A stretch of DNA of 32,093 nt. It comes from Prevotella sp. Lineage in GTDB: Bacteria > Bacteroidota > Bacteroidia > Bacteroidales > Bacteroidaceae. Both the position numbers and the translations under genes were made by a program. Below the pieces are notes generated by a model that was given only the letters and a program-made list of their open reading frames with translations, did no database searches and had not been told where the DNA came from. This document shows, one piece after another, positions 24,001 to 32,093 of the stretch (position 1 is the first letter of the stretch; every line of letters begins with the position of its first letter). The DNA is taken from the NCBI GenBank assembly GCA_017474485.1, contig JAFVHO010000099.1, positions 1 to 32,093 of the forward strand. Reading direction: 5' to 3'.

Positions 24001-24105
24001 TGAACTTAATTTTAAATTAATATTGTAAAACTTATATCTTATTATTACTTTTTTTATTGGTTTGCTCACACGACATAGTTACGGCTTAAAGCCTATAAAT
24101 CGGTG

Positions 24106-24137
24106 CAAAGATAGGAATTTTTTCCATATTGCGCAAG
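24106..24137 (-). promoter_or_regulatory. Promoter of the lipoprotein/OmpA pair
   Basis: Minus strand CTTG (24134-24137), 20 bases, TATCTTTG (24106-24113). The leader would be about 100 bases and very A/T-rich. Confidence 0.7.
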
Positions 24138-24203
24138 AAAAATCGATTTTTTTTAAAAAAAAATGAAAAAAAAATGTTTTAAAGGGGTTAAAAAGCATAA
24201 AAA

Positions 24204-26033
24204 TCATCCCATCAATCGCTCAATATCCTCTTGTGGTAAAATGGAAAGGATAACTTTCCCGTCGGGCGTATGGTTCACATCGCTACAAGCAAACAAATGA
24301 TTCACCAACGTATCCATCTCATCATTTGAAAGTATTTCACCATAGGAAATAGCCGCCTTACGTGCTAAAGTCAGGGCGAGTTTTGAATTGAGAATTGAGA
24401 ATTGAGAATTAAGCATTGAGGCATCTACTGTATCTGCAGCATCTGCCAAGATGTCGTGCAGCAAGCCAACAGGGTCGACACCCTCTATATCAGCTGGCAC
24501 ACCAGCAACAGCATAGCTGACGGGGCCCAATGGTGTCAGGTCGAAACCAACGGCAGCAAGTGACGGCAACAGCTCAGGTACCAAAGCAGCCTCAGCAGGT
24601 GTCAGGTCTACAGCCTCCGGAAAAAGCAGGCGCTGGGTCTGCGATGGTGCATCGGTAAGCTGGCGCATATAGCGTTCGTAGCGAATACGCACATCAGCAC
24701 GATGCTGATCGATGACCATCAAGCCCGATTTGACAGCCGTCATCACATAACGGCCTTTATACTGATAGTGGAGAGGCGCGATGTCTGAAGGCTGAGGGCT
24801 GACGGGTGATGGCTGAGGGGTCTCTTCGAAAAGAGAGGGAGCTGGTTGTTCCGTTTTCTCAGCAGACGGTAATCCATCATAAAGGCGTTGCCAGTCGCTG
24901 GAAGGTTTCTGACGGAAGGGATTGTAGGTAGGGGCACTGGGAATCCTAGAAGGACTAGATAAACTAGAAGGACTAGAGATGGTTGGGTCGTACACAGGAA
25001 TTTCAGGCTTCCCTTCAGTATCAAAGTCTATCTGTGGAATCTCGCAGAACTGCCCAATGGCATCGTGAACGGCAGCCGTCAAGATTTGCCATATAGGTTG
25101 TTCGTTCTCGAACTTGATTTCCGTCTTCGTAGGATGGATATTCACATCGATATCGGCAGGGTTCACCTCAAAATATATAAAATAAGGTACATGCGCGCCC
25201 GAAGGAATCAACCGATCATAGGCTTGTGCCACTGCTTTATGGAAATACGGATGTTTCATGTAGCGTCCATTGACGAAGAAACATTCATGGACACCCTTCT
25301 TACGGGCAGCTTCTGGTTTGGCAACGAAACCAGTAATACGACAAAGTGATGTCTCTACGCCAACAGGCAACAAATCCTGGCCATAGCGGCGACCATAGAC
25401 ATCGGTGATGCGCTGGCGCAACGAACCGCTTCGCAGGTTCATGAGTTCCTGACCATTACTATGAAGTGTGAAGCTGATTTCAGGATATACCAATACAATA
25501 CGTTCAAAGGCTGTCAGAATATTATTGAGTTCGGTCGCATTGGTCTTCAAGAACTTACGACGAGCCGGAACGTTAAAGAAGAGATTGCTGACCGTAAAGC
25601 TACAACCCACAGCACATGAGCAAGGCTCCTGCCCTACCACATGTGAACCCGACAGTGTCAGACAGGTACCCACCTCATCTTCCTGTCGACGGGTACGCAA
25701 CTCCACCTGTGCCACAGCAGCGATAGACGGCAATGCCTCGCCACGAAAGCCCATGGTATGAAGTGAGAAGAGGTCATCGGCCTGCCGAATCTTACTGGTG
25801 GCATGACGTTCAAAAGCCAGACGTGCATCCGTCATGGACATACCACAGCCATCGTCTATCACCTGGATAGAGGTACGACCGGCATCGACCACCAATACAT
25901 TAATCACCTTCGCACCGGCATCAACAGCATTTTCAACCAACTCCTTAATGACGGAAGCTGGTCGCTGGATGACCTCACCAGCAGCAATCTGGTTGGCCAC
26001 GCTATCAGGCAGAAGAGCTATTACATCGGTCAT
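24204..26033 (-). CDS. mutL: DNA mismatch repair protein MutL
   Basis: Couples MutS mismatch recognition to downstream repair; 609 residues. The N-terminal GHKL ATPase is complete: ELVENAVDAGA (31-41), DDGCGM (60-65), RHATSKI (76-82), TMGFRGEALPSI (93-104). The C-terminal dimerisation domain follows a Pro/Ser-rich linker (about 345-420). The endonuclease motif DQHAxxExxxxE reads DQHRADVRIRYE at about 441-452, with Ala to Arg and the first Glu to Val, and the C-terminal CPHGRP-type motif is replaced by VNHTPDGK, so nicking activity is doubtful. Two tandem arrays lie in the linker and one in the C-terminal domain. The start codon overlaps the stop of the OstA gene (ATGA). Confidence 0.97.
   Translation of the reverse strand: MTDVIALLPDSVANQIAAGEVIQRPASVIKELVENAVDAGAKVINVLVVDAGRTSIQVIDDGCGMSMTDARLAFERHATSKIRQADDLFSLHTMGFRGEALPSIAAVAQVELRTRRQEDEVGTCLTLSGSHVVGQEPCSCAVGCSFTVSNLFFNVPARRKFLKTNATELNNILTAFERIVLVYPEISFTLHSNGQELMNLRSGSLRQRITDVYGRRYGQDLLPVGVETSLCRITGFVAKPEAARKKGVHECFFVNGRYMKHPYFHKAVAQAYDRLIPSGAHVPYFIYFEVNPADIDVNIHPTKTEIKFENEQPIWQILTAAVHDAIGQFCEIPQIDFDTEGKPEIPVYDPTISSPSSLSSPSRIPSAPTYNPFRQKPSSDWQRLYDGLPSAEKTEQPAPSLFEETPQPSPVSPQPSDIAPLHYQYKGRYVMTAVKSGLMVIDQHRADVRIRYERYMRQLTDAPSQTQRLLFPEAVDLTPAEAALVPELLPSLAAVGFDLTPLGPVSYAVAGVPADIEGVDPVGLLHDILADAADTVDASMLNSQFSILNSKLALTLARKAAISYGEILSNDEMDTLVNHLFACSDVNHTPDGKVILSILPQEDIERLMG
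24385..24419 (-). repeat. Heptamer array, 5 x 7 bases, TCAATTC, in mutL C-terminal domain
   Basis: Coding strand TCAATGC, TTAATTC, TCAATTC, TCAATTC, TCAATTC, encoding MLNSQFSILNS just before the conserved helix LALTLARKAAISYG. Gain or loss of one unit shifts the frame near the end of the C-terminal domain. Same core as the array at 11417. Confidence 0.92.
24786..24820 (-). repeat. Heptamer array, 5 x 7 bases, CAGCC family, in mutL linker
   Basis: Plus strand TGAAGGC, TGAGGGC, TGACGGG, TGATGGC, TGAGGGG; on the coding strand the core is CAGCC. It encodes QPSPVSPQPS in the linker between the ATPase and dimerisation domains. Confidence 0.9.
24945..24980 (-). repeat. Nonamer array, 4 x 9 bases, CTAGA family, in mutL linker
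   Basis: Plus strand CCTAGAAGG, ACTAGATAA, ACTAGAAGG, ACTAGAGAT; encodes the Ser/Pro stretch ISSPSSLSSPSR. Nine bases per unit, so unit changes keep the frame. Same core as the array in the lolD tail. Confidence 0.9.
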
Positions 26034-27652
26034 TCCTTACGATTCTTTTTACCTGGAGGGGTACGCCGCTTTTGTTCTTTGAGTTCTGTTCCGGCCTTCT
26101 TCGGACGCCAATTAAAGATATCGTCCTTGTCAACCGGACGGACATAATCGAACCAGTTATAACCTGGCAGGAAATATTTGTCAGGAGGAATCTGCGTCAT
26201 CGGATACATCGTGCCCGACGACTTATTGGTCCACGCACGCTTCAGCTTACGGTTCTCAAAGAACAGCTTCGCCAAGGATGTCTCCTGATAATTCAGCAGA
26301 ATCAATGAGGAATCAGCCTCATCAATAGGATAATAGATAATCAGCACATCATCGATAGCCTGTGCTTCACGCATCTCACCTTTCTCGAAGAACGCTTTCA
26401 TATCCTTCGATGAAATTTGGTTGAAGTGTACAGAGTCATGAAGCATCTGAATCGAGAATGCCTGACTGATGACATGGGCATGATCAATGGTAGAGTCCTT
26501 CATATACACCCGTATCTCCTCACCAGTGAGTTGCTGTCCCATATTCCACACAATCGGGTCGCGATACATATACATACAGGAGTCAAGTGAGGAGTAGACC
26601 AATGAGTCGCACACGGCCTGCACATCACGGCGGTAGGCTCGTACCTTATTATAAGCATGTACCTTGCGATAGACAGAATCGGTACGGATGTTAAATGTAA
26701 AAATCTTGAAGGTATCAGCATGCATATACAGCGTATCCTTCTCAGAGAAATCGTAAGCCACCGCACGATTGGTAGCCATCGCATACCCCGTAGAGTCATT
26801 GTATTCAGCATAGTCGCCCGTCAACATGTTCTTATTGACAGAGTCGGTATAGATCACGTTATTGTAAGCATGATTAAGTCCTGTCTTGGCATTATGGTAA
26901 ACGCTGTCGCCAATCAGTGTCTTGCCACCATCCTTCATGACAGAACGGCCGAAAAGCTCCGACTGTTCAGTCTTCGTATTGTAGTAGCCATCCTCACTAT
27001 AGATGTGGCTGCCACCCGACGTGATATTCGACGGACCGACGATATGGGCACGCGACGTTCGGGTGTCATAGAAGAGGGAGTCAGTCGTCAGATAGAACTT
27101 CTTGTCGCGCAACCGAACGTCATAGTAAAACATCGCCATCTTCGTATCGGTATGGTATTCCCCCCAGTCAGACGTCAGCACTGCTGTACCATCGACGAGT
27201 TTTCCGCCTTCGAAGAAATTGCCGAAGCTATACATACGGTCATAGTCGAGGGAGTCGCAATAGAGCGTCGACTTACGATGCTTTAGAACAACATTGTAAC
27301 GAGCCTGCGCCAACTGGGCATTGCCATCATAATAGGCATAGTCGCTGGTGAGACGAAGCGTATCGCCCTGTGTCATCTTGACATGGCCAAAAGCCTCAAA
27401 GCTATTGGACTGCTCATAAAAATGAGCACTGTCGCAGTAGAGGTTAGCACCGGCATGACGGAAATGGACATTACCATGCAGAATCGTAGCATCATTGTTA
27501 CGAAACTGGTCGTAGTGCAGATTGTCAGAGTGAACCAGGTAGACACGCTTGTCTTCCACCGTCTTACGAGGTGTACGCTTCTTGGCCGGCTGCATAGCGA
27601 ATGCTGTCAGCAACAAAGCGAAAAGCATGACAAACAACGTAGCCTTCTTCAT
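26030..27652 (-). CDS. OstA/LptA-like envelope protein
   Basis: A 540-residue protein with a signal peptide (MKKATLFVMLFALLLTAFA). The mature part consists of many short beta-repeats of the form LYCDSAxFY/LTSDYAYYDG/LIGDSVYHN, the OstA-like (LptA/LptD N-terminal) beta-jellyroll that carries lipopolysaccharide across the periplasm. It is longer than LptA (about 185 residues) and lacks the LptD barrel, matching the long OstA-like proteins of Bacteroidetes. The C-terminus is basic (KKAGTELKEQKRRTPPGKKNRKE). The stop overlaps the mutL start codon. Upstream, 33 bases separate it from the surA-like gene, and these are taken up by a heptamer array. Role in LPS export is inferred from the fold. Confidence 0.88.
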   Translation of the reverse strand: MKKATLFVMLFALLLTAFAMQPAKKRTPRKTVEDKRVYLVHSDNLHYDQFRNNDATILHGNVHFRHAGANLYCDSAHFYEQSNSFEAFGHVKMTQGDTLRLTSDYAYYDGNAQLAQARYNVVLKHRKSTLYCDSLDYDRMYSFGNFFEGGKLVDGTAVLTSDWGEYHTDTKMAMFYYDVRLRDKKFYLTTDSLFYDTRTSRAHIVGPSNITSGGSHIYSEDGYYNTKTEQSELFGRSVMKDGGKTLIGDSVYHNAKTGLNHAYNNVIYTDSVNKNMLTGDYAEYNDSTGYAMATNRAVAYDFSEKDTLYMHADTFKIFTFNIRTDSVYRKVHAYNKVRAYRRDVQAVCDSLVYSSLDSCMYMYRDPIVWNMGQQLTGEEIRVYMKDSTIDHAHVISQAFSIQMLHDSVHFNQISSKDMKAFFEKGEMREAQAIDDVLIIYYPIDEADSSLILLNYQETSLAKLFFENRKLKRAWTNKSSGTMYPMTQIPPDKYFLPGYNWFDYVRPVDKDDIFNWRPKKAGTELKEQKRRTPPGKKNRKE

Positions 27653-27653
27653 C

Positions 27654-27688
27654 CCTCTTACATCTTACCTCTTACATCAGCCATCTCA
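27654..27688 (-). repeat. Heptamer array, 5 x 7 bases, between the surA-like and OstA genes
   Basis: Plus strand CCTCTTA, CATCTTA, CCTCTTA, CATCAGC, CATCTCA. The last unit contains the stop codon of the surA-like gene (27686-27688), and the first lies 1 base from the OstA start codon (27652), so the array is the whole intergenic space. Confidence 0.9.
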
Positions 27689-29107
27689 CCGAACCCACCC
27701 TTCGTATTCAAAATTGCAGTTACGATAGCGGTCGTTAATACGAACATAAGTAGATTTGATGCGCTTGACAACCCAGTCATGCAGGACCTCTTCACGACGT
27801 TTTGCCAAAACCAAATTCTTCATCACCTGGAAATCCTCGGTAATAGTAGCCTTATGTCCCTCGGTACGATTCTTCAGTTTCACGATAGCACAAACAGTCT
27901 TACCACGTTCGTTAATCATCTGAAAAGGTTGTGAAACACCTCCAATCTGCAACGTATCAACGACTTTAGCAACCTCTGCAGGCAGATCGGCCAACTTGAA
28001 GCGCGAGGTACGCTGTCCCTCTTGAGTGACATTGAACATCAAACCGTTATTGTTTCGGGTGTCCTTATCGTCAGAAAATACAGAGACGGCATCCTCAAAG
28101 GTAAACTTCTCTATCGGTTTCTCAGGATTGATGAATATTTTCAGCATCTCAGGAACTTCTCCCTGACGAATAGACGTGGCTACGGTATCCAGACGCGACA
28201 AAGCCTTCTGGATAGCATCATCACTGACGACAGGCTTTCGCAGGATATGACGCACCTTAATCTTATCACCTCGCTTATCTATCAGCTGAATAATATGGTA
28301 GCCAAATTCTGACTCGACGATCTTCGACACCTTCTTAGGATCAGTCAATCCAAAAGCCACATTAGCAAAGGCTGGGTCAAGCATACCACGGCCGGTATAG
28401 TCAAGTTCACCGCCACGACGAGCCGTACCAGGGTCCTCCGAATACAGTCGCGCCAACGTCTGGAAAGAAGCATCACCTTTATTGATGCGGTTGGTATAAT
28501 CACGCAGTTCCTCTTTGACACGGTTGATTTCTTCCTGGTCAATACGGGGCTGTTGGGTAATAATCTGAACTTCGACCTCAGTAGGAACAAAAGGAATACT
28601 ATCCTGCGGCAGGTCCTTGAAAAAACGACGAACCTCTGCAGGTGTCACCGCCAAGTCCTTAACCAGTTTCTGCTGCATACCCTGCACCATCTGGCGCTCA
28701 CGATAGGACTCACGCAGGTCAGCACGAATCTGGCTGATATTCTTCTTATGATACTCTTCCAGTTTCTCGCGCGAACCTATCACGTTAATCATATTCTCCA
28801 GATACTGTTCTACGCCTTGCGATATTTCGGATTCAGTCACCTCGATACTATCAATAATAGCCTGATTCAGGAACAACTTCTGCACGGCAATCTGCTCAGG
28901 GATGGCACAATCGGGGTCACCTTTCCACTGCATGCCTTCCTGTTGACCTTGAATACGCATGGCCTCCACATCAGACTTCAAGATAGCCTCGTCACCGACA
29001 ACCCATATCACCTCGTCAACAATCGTTCCGATGGAGTCGGTTTGCGCTTTCACCAGTGAAAACAGTGAAAACAGAGAGACGAGTATGACAAGAATTCTTT
29101 TATTCAT
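27686..29107 (-). CDS. SurA-like periplasmic peptidyl-prolyl isomerase
   Basis: A 473-residue periplasmic chaperone. The signal peptide (MNKRILVILVSLFSLFSLVKAQ) has its hydrophobic core encoded by 9-base repeats. After a SurA-type N-terminal helical region (about 25-165, VDEVIWVVGDEAILKSDVEAM) comes a parvulin domain (about 175-290: FQTLARLYSEDPGTARRGGELDYTGRGM, FGYHIIQLIDKRG) and a second, less conserved one that begins VRHILRKPV. SurA folds outer-membrane proteins. The start codon overlaps the stop of the upstream PpiC-type gene (ATGAATAA, 8 bases), indicating coupled translation. Part of the guaB-mutL operon. Confidence 0.9.
   Translation of the reverse strand: MNKRILVILVSLFSLFSLVKAQTDSIGTIVDEVIWVVGDEAILKSDVEAMRIQGQQEGMQWKGDPDCAIPEQIAVQKLFLNQAIIDSIEVTESEISQGVEQYLENMINVIGSREKLEEYHKKNISQIRADLRESYRERQMVQGMQQKLVKDLAVTPAEVRRFFKDLPQDSIPFVPTEVEVQIITQQPRIDQEEINRVKEELRDYTNRINKGDASFQTLARLYSEDPGTARRGGELDYTGRGMLDPAFANVAFGLTDPKKVSKIVESEFGYHIIQLIDKRGDKIKVRHILRKPVVSDDAIQKALSRLDTVATSIRQGEVPEMLKIFINPEKPIEKFTFEDAVSVFSDDKDTRNNNGLMFNVTQEGQRTSRFKLADLPAEVAKVVDTLQIGGVSQPFQMINERGKTVCAIVKLKNRTEGHKATITEDFQVMKNLVLAKRREEVLHDWVVKRIKSTYVRINDRYRNCNFEYEGWVR
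29048..29074 (-). repeat. Nonamer array in the signal peptide of the SurA-like protein
   Basis: Coding strand has two perfect CTGTTTTCA units and one CTGGTGAAA unit (29048-29074, TTTTCACTG in another register), encoding LFSLFSLVK, the hydrophobic core of the signal peptide. Related to the TTTTCAC arrays. Confidence 0.65.
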
Positions 29108-30569
29108 GCTTATTGACAGTCTTTAAAACATTCTCATTAATCGTAAAGGTATACTTTTTGCGCAAGTCTGCAACCCAGAAACGTTCCATCTCATCCTGCA
29201 AGTCGGCAGTCACCTGACCACGCACATCCGTATAGTCCTCCGGTTTCTTCAGCATTTTACCATAGACAGCGTCAATCGGATAGCCCTTGACACTATCCAC
29301 TTTGGCATCGGCAACCTTAAAGCACTCACGGTCAATCAAAGCATTATCACCTTTCTTGAACAATCCCTTCTCGACACGGATGCGAATGATAGAGTCGCCA
29401 TTGAAGGTGGTACGAAGTGCTTCGTTCCAAGCCTCGAATTTCAGTTTCTTGACGCAATTGGCCACAGCCTTCACATCACTCTGTTGCTTGACATGATAGG
29501 CCATACCCTTGAAGCGAGGTTCATCCCACTGATACTTTTTCTTGTTTTTCTTAAAATAGAGTGCAAGCGACTCCTCATCCTTGGCAGCTTTCTCCCAAAT
29601 AGTACGATTACTGATTTCATAAAGCAGCAGACCATCGTGATACTCCTTGATGAGATAGCGCATCTCAGGATCAACCTGCGACAACGAGTCAGTACGCTCT
29701 TCAATGAACATATTGCGTGTCTTTAGACTGTCGGAAGCTTTCACCATCGCCTCCAGCTTGCGCTCCGTAATAGCGTTACGGATGCCACGCTGCTCAATAT
29801 ACTTCATAATGTTCTCGCGATGGAAATCGAATGGTTCTAACTGCTTACGCTCCTTCATCAGAATGATATGCCAACCATAAGGCGACTGGAAAGGTTTGCT
29901 CATCTGACCAGGCTGTAAGGCAAAAGCCTCATCCTCAAACTCCTTAATCATCTGATGACGACTGAACCAGCCTAACAAACCGCCCCGACGGGCAGAGCCC
30001 GGGTCTTGAGACACCTGTTTGGCTAAAGCCTCGAAGTCGGCACCAGCCTGTAAAGCGGTATATACCGAGTCGATACGACGCTTGGCATCACGCTGTTGTT
30101 CTTCAGTTGCCTTCTGGGACATTAGAATTAAGATATGGGCAGCACTTACCAATCCGTCAGGACCGATACTCTCCTTCGTCTGATCATACACCTTATGAGC
30201 CTCTTCCAACATATCGACATCAGTGACAAACGTTGGCAATATCTGTTGGTCACGATACTGGGCAAACTCCGTCTTGAACGATGTCAACGTGTCGTATTTG
30301 GCATCCAGAGCCGCCTGTACCTTCAACTTGTAATTGACAAAGAGGTCTACATACTCCTCTATCGTCTTCTTGTCAATAACGCCATCAGTATTGTTCTTAT
30401 TGTACGAATACTCAAACTCAGAACGTGGCACATCAACCCCAGCCACTGTCATAATGATGGGATCGGATTGTGCAACTGCTGACAAAGGTAAAAAGGTAAA
30501 AAGGTAAAAAGGTAAAAACCTTTCCACCTTGCCTTTTACACCTTTTTTAATCAATCTATTTAAAAACAT
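29100..30569 (-). CDS. PpiC-type periplasmic peptidyl-prolyl isomerase
   Basis: A 489-residue periplasmic isomerase/chaperone. Basic N-region MFLNRLIKKGVKGKVER (1-17), then hydrophobic core FLPFYLFTFLPLSAVA (18-33) and a cleavage site at AVA-Q. A SurA-type N-terminal region (about 38-140) is followed by one parvulin domain (about 141-250: AHILILMSQK, FEALAKQVSQDPGSARRGGLLGWFS, YGWHIILMKERK). The C-terminal half is helical with a degenerate second isomerase-like region. Signal peptide is encoded by four 8-base repeats. Operon member between guaB (35 bases upstream) and the surA-like gene (8-base overlap). No Shine-Dalgarno; the A-rich leader is itself repetitive. Confidence 0.88.
   Translation of the reverse strand: MFLNRLIKKGVKGKVERFLPFYLFTFLPLSAVAQSDPIIMTVAGVDVPRSEFEYSYNKNNTDGVIDKKTIEEYVDLFVNYKLKVQAALDAKYDTLTSFKTEFAQYRDQQILPTFVTDVDMLEEAHKVYDQTKESIGPDGLVSAAHILILMSQKATEEQQRDAKRRIDSVYTALQAGADFEALAKQVSQDPGSARRGGLLGWFSRHQMIKEFEDEAFALQPGQMSKPFQSPYGWHIILMKERKQLEPFDFHRENIMKYIEQRGIRNAITERKLEAMVKASDSLKTRNMFIEERTDSLSQVDPEMRYLIKEYHDGLLLYEISNRTIWEKAAKDEESLALYFKKNKKKYQWDEPRFKGMAYHVKQQSDVKAVANCVKKLKFEAWNEALRTTFNGDSIIRIRVEKGLFKKGDNALIDRECFKVADAKVDSVKGYPIDAVYGKMLKKPEDYTDVRGQVTADLQDEMERFWVADLRKKYTFTINENVLKTVNKHE
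30484..30518 (-). repeat. Octamer array TTTTTACC in the signal peptide of the PpiC-type protein
   Basis: Four exact GGTAAAAA copies on the plus strand (30487-30518) with a partial copy at 30484; on the coding strand TTTTTACC. Since 8 is not a multiple of 3, all three frames read the same cyclic octapeptide FLPFYLFT, so the hydrophobic core can be made by any number of units but the downstream frame changes with copy number. Right half of the inverted repeat with 30578-30606. Confidence 0.95.
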
Positions 30570-30577
30570 TTTTTACT

Positions 30578-30604
30578 TTTTTACCTTTTTACCTTTTTAC
30601 CTTT

Positions 30605-30606
<2 letters not shown>
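30578..30606 (-). repeat. Octamer array in the leader of the PpiC-type gene, inverted to 30490-30518
   Basis: Three ACC cores separated by five T on the plus strand; begins inside the stop codon of guaB (30605-30607) and ends 8 bases before the start codon at 30569. It is the exact 29-base reverse complement of 30490-30518; the spacer between the arms (30519-30577) holds the start codon and the first 16 or so codons. In mRNA the arms would form a long stem. Confidence 0.95.
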
Positions 30607-32092
<1,486 letters not shown>

Positions 32093-32093
32093 A

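Overview
The window looks like chromosomal DNA of a Prevotella-like member of the Bacteroidales. The evidence is the repeated use of the Bacteroidetes sigma-factor promoter (TTTG, about 20 bases, then TAnnTTTG), the absence of strong Shine-Dalgarno sites, DUF5723 and OmpA-type envelope proteins, Bacteroidetes-style lipoproteins, and a Bacteroidales-type MutL. There is no phage, plasmid, insertion sequence or CRISPR array; nearly all genes are core housekeeping or envelope genes.

Layout. 1-3.0 kb (minus strand): the start of a secreted protein, asd, and a BaiN/HI0933-type flavoprotein. 3.0-9.9 kb (plus strand): a CPA2 antiporter, a LolD-like ATPase and a shortened CvfB-like RNA-binding protein form one tight operon, followed by a lipoprotein and a DUF5723 outer-membrane protein; a strong hairpin at 9.92 kb ends the run. 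10-16.5 kb (minus strand): asnS, rluB with a long Arg/Gly/Gln-rich head, purB, tRNA-Val(UAC), a double-ACT protein and a phenylacetate-CoA ligase. 16.8-24.0 kb: two OmpA-family proteins, two secreted or outer-membrane proteins of unknown function and a large repeat-bearing lipoprotein. 24.2-32.1 kb (minus strand): a compact operon read guaB, ppiC-like, surA-like, OstA/LptA-like, mutL, with overlapping start and stop codons.

The most unusual feature is not a gene. At least fourteen places carry a short, imperfect tandem array of 7-, 8- or 9-base units, very often five 7-mers (35 bases). The unit differs from site to site, but several cores recur at unrelated loci: TTTTCAC (3.0, 14.4 and 29.05 kb), TCAATTn (11.4 and 24.4 kb), CTAGAnnnn (5.8 and 24.9 kb), CAGCC (4.3 and 24.8 kb) and TTTTTACC (30.5 and 30.6 kb). 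The arrays lie in operon gaps on top of stop codons, directly upstream of -7 promoter boxes, in protein linkers and tails (antiporter, LolD, MutL three times), and in signal peptides (both PpiC-type chaperones). At the ppiC gene, two arrays form a 29-base perfect inverted repeat around the start codon. This resembles in form the heptameric STRR repeats known from filamentous cyanobacteria; what makes or spreads the arrays here cannot be seen in the window.

Other points: a four-fold 21-base palindromic repeat in the 362-base gap upstream of paaK, a CvfB-like protein that appears to lack one S1 domain, and a MutL whose endonuclease motifs are degenerate.
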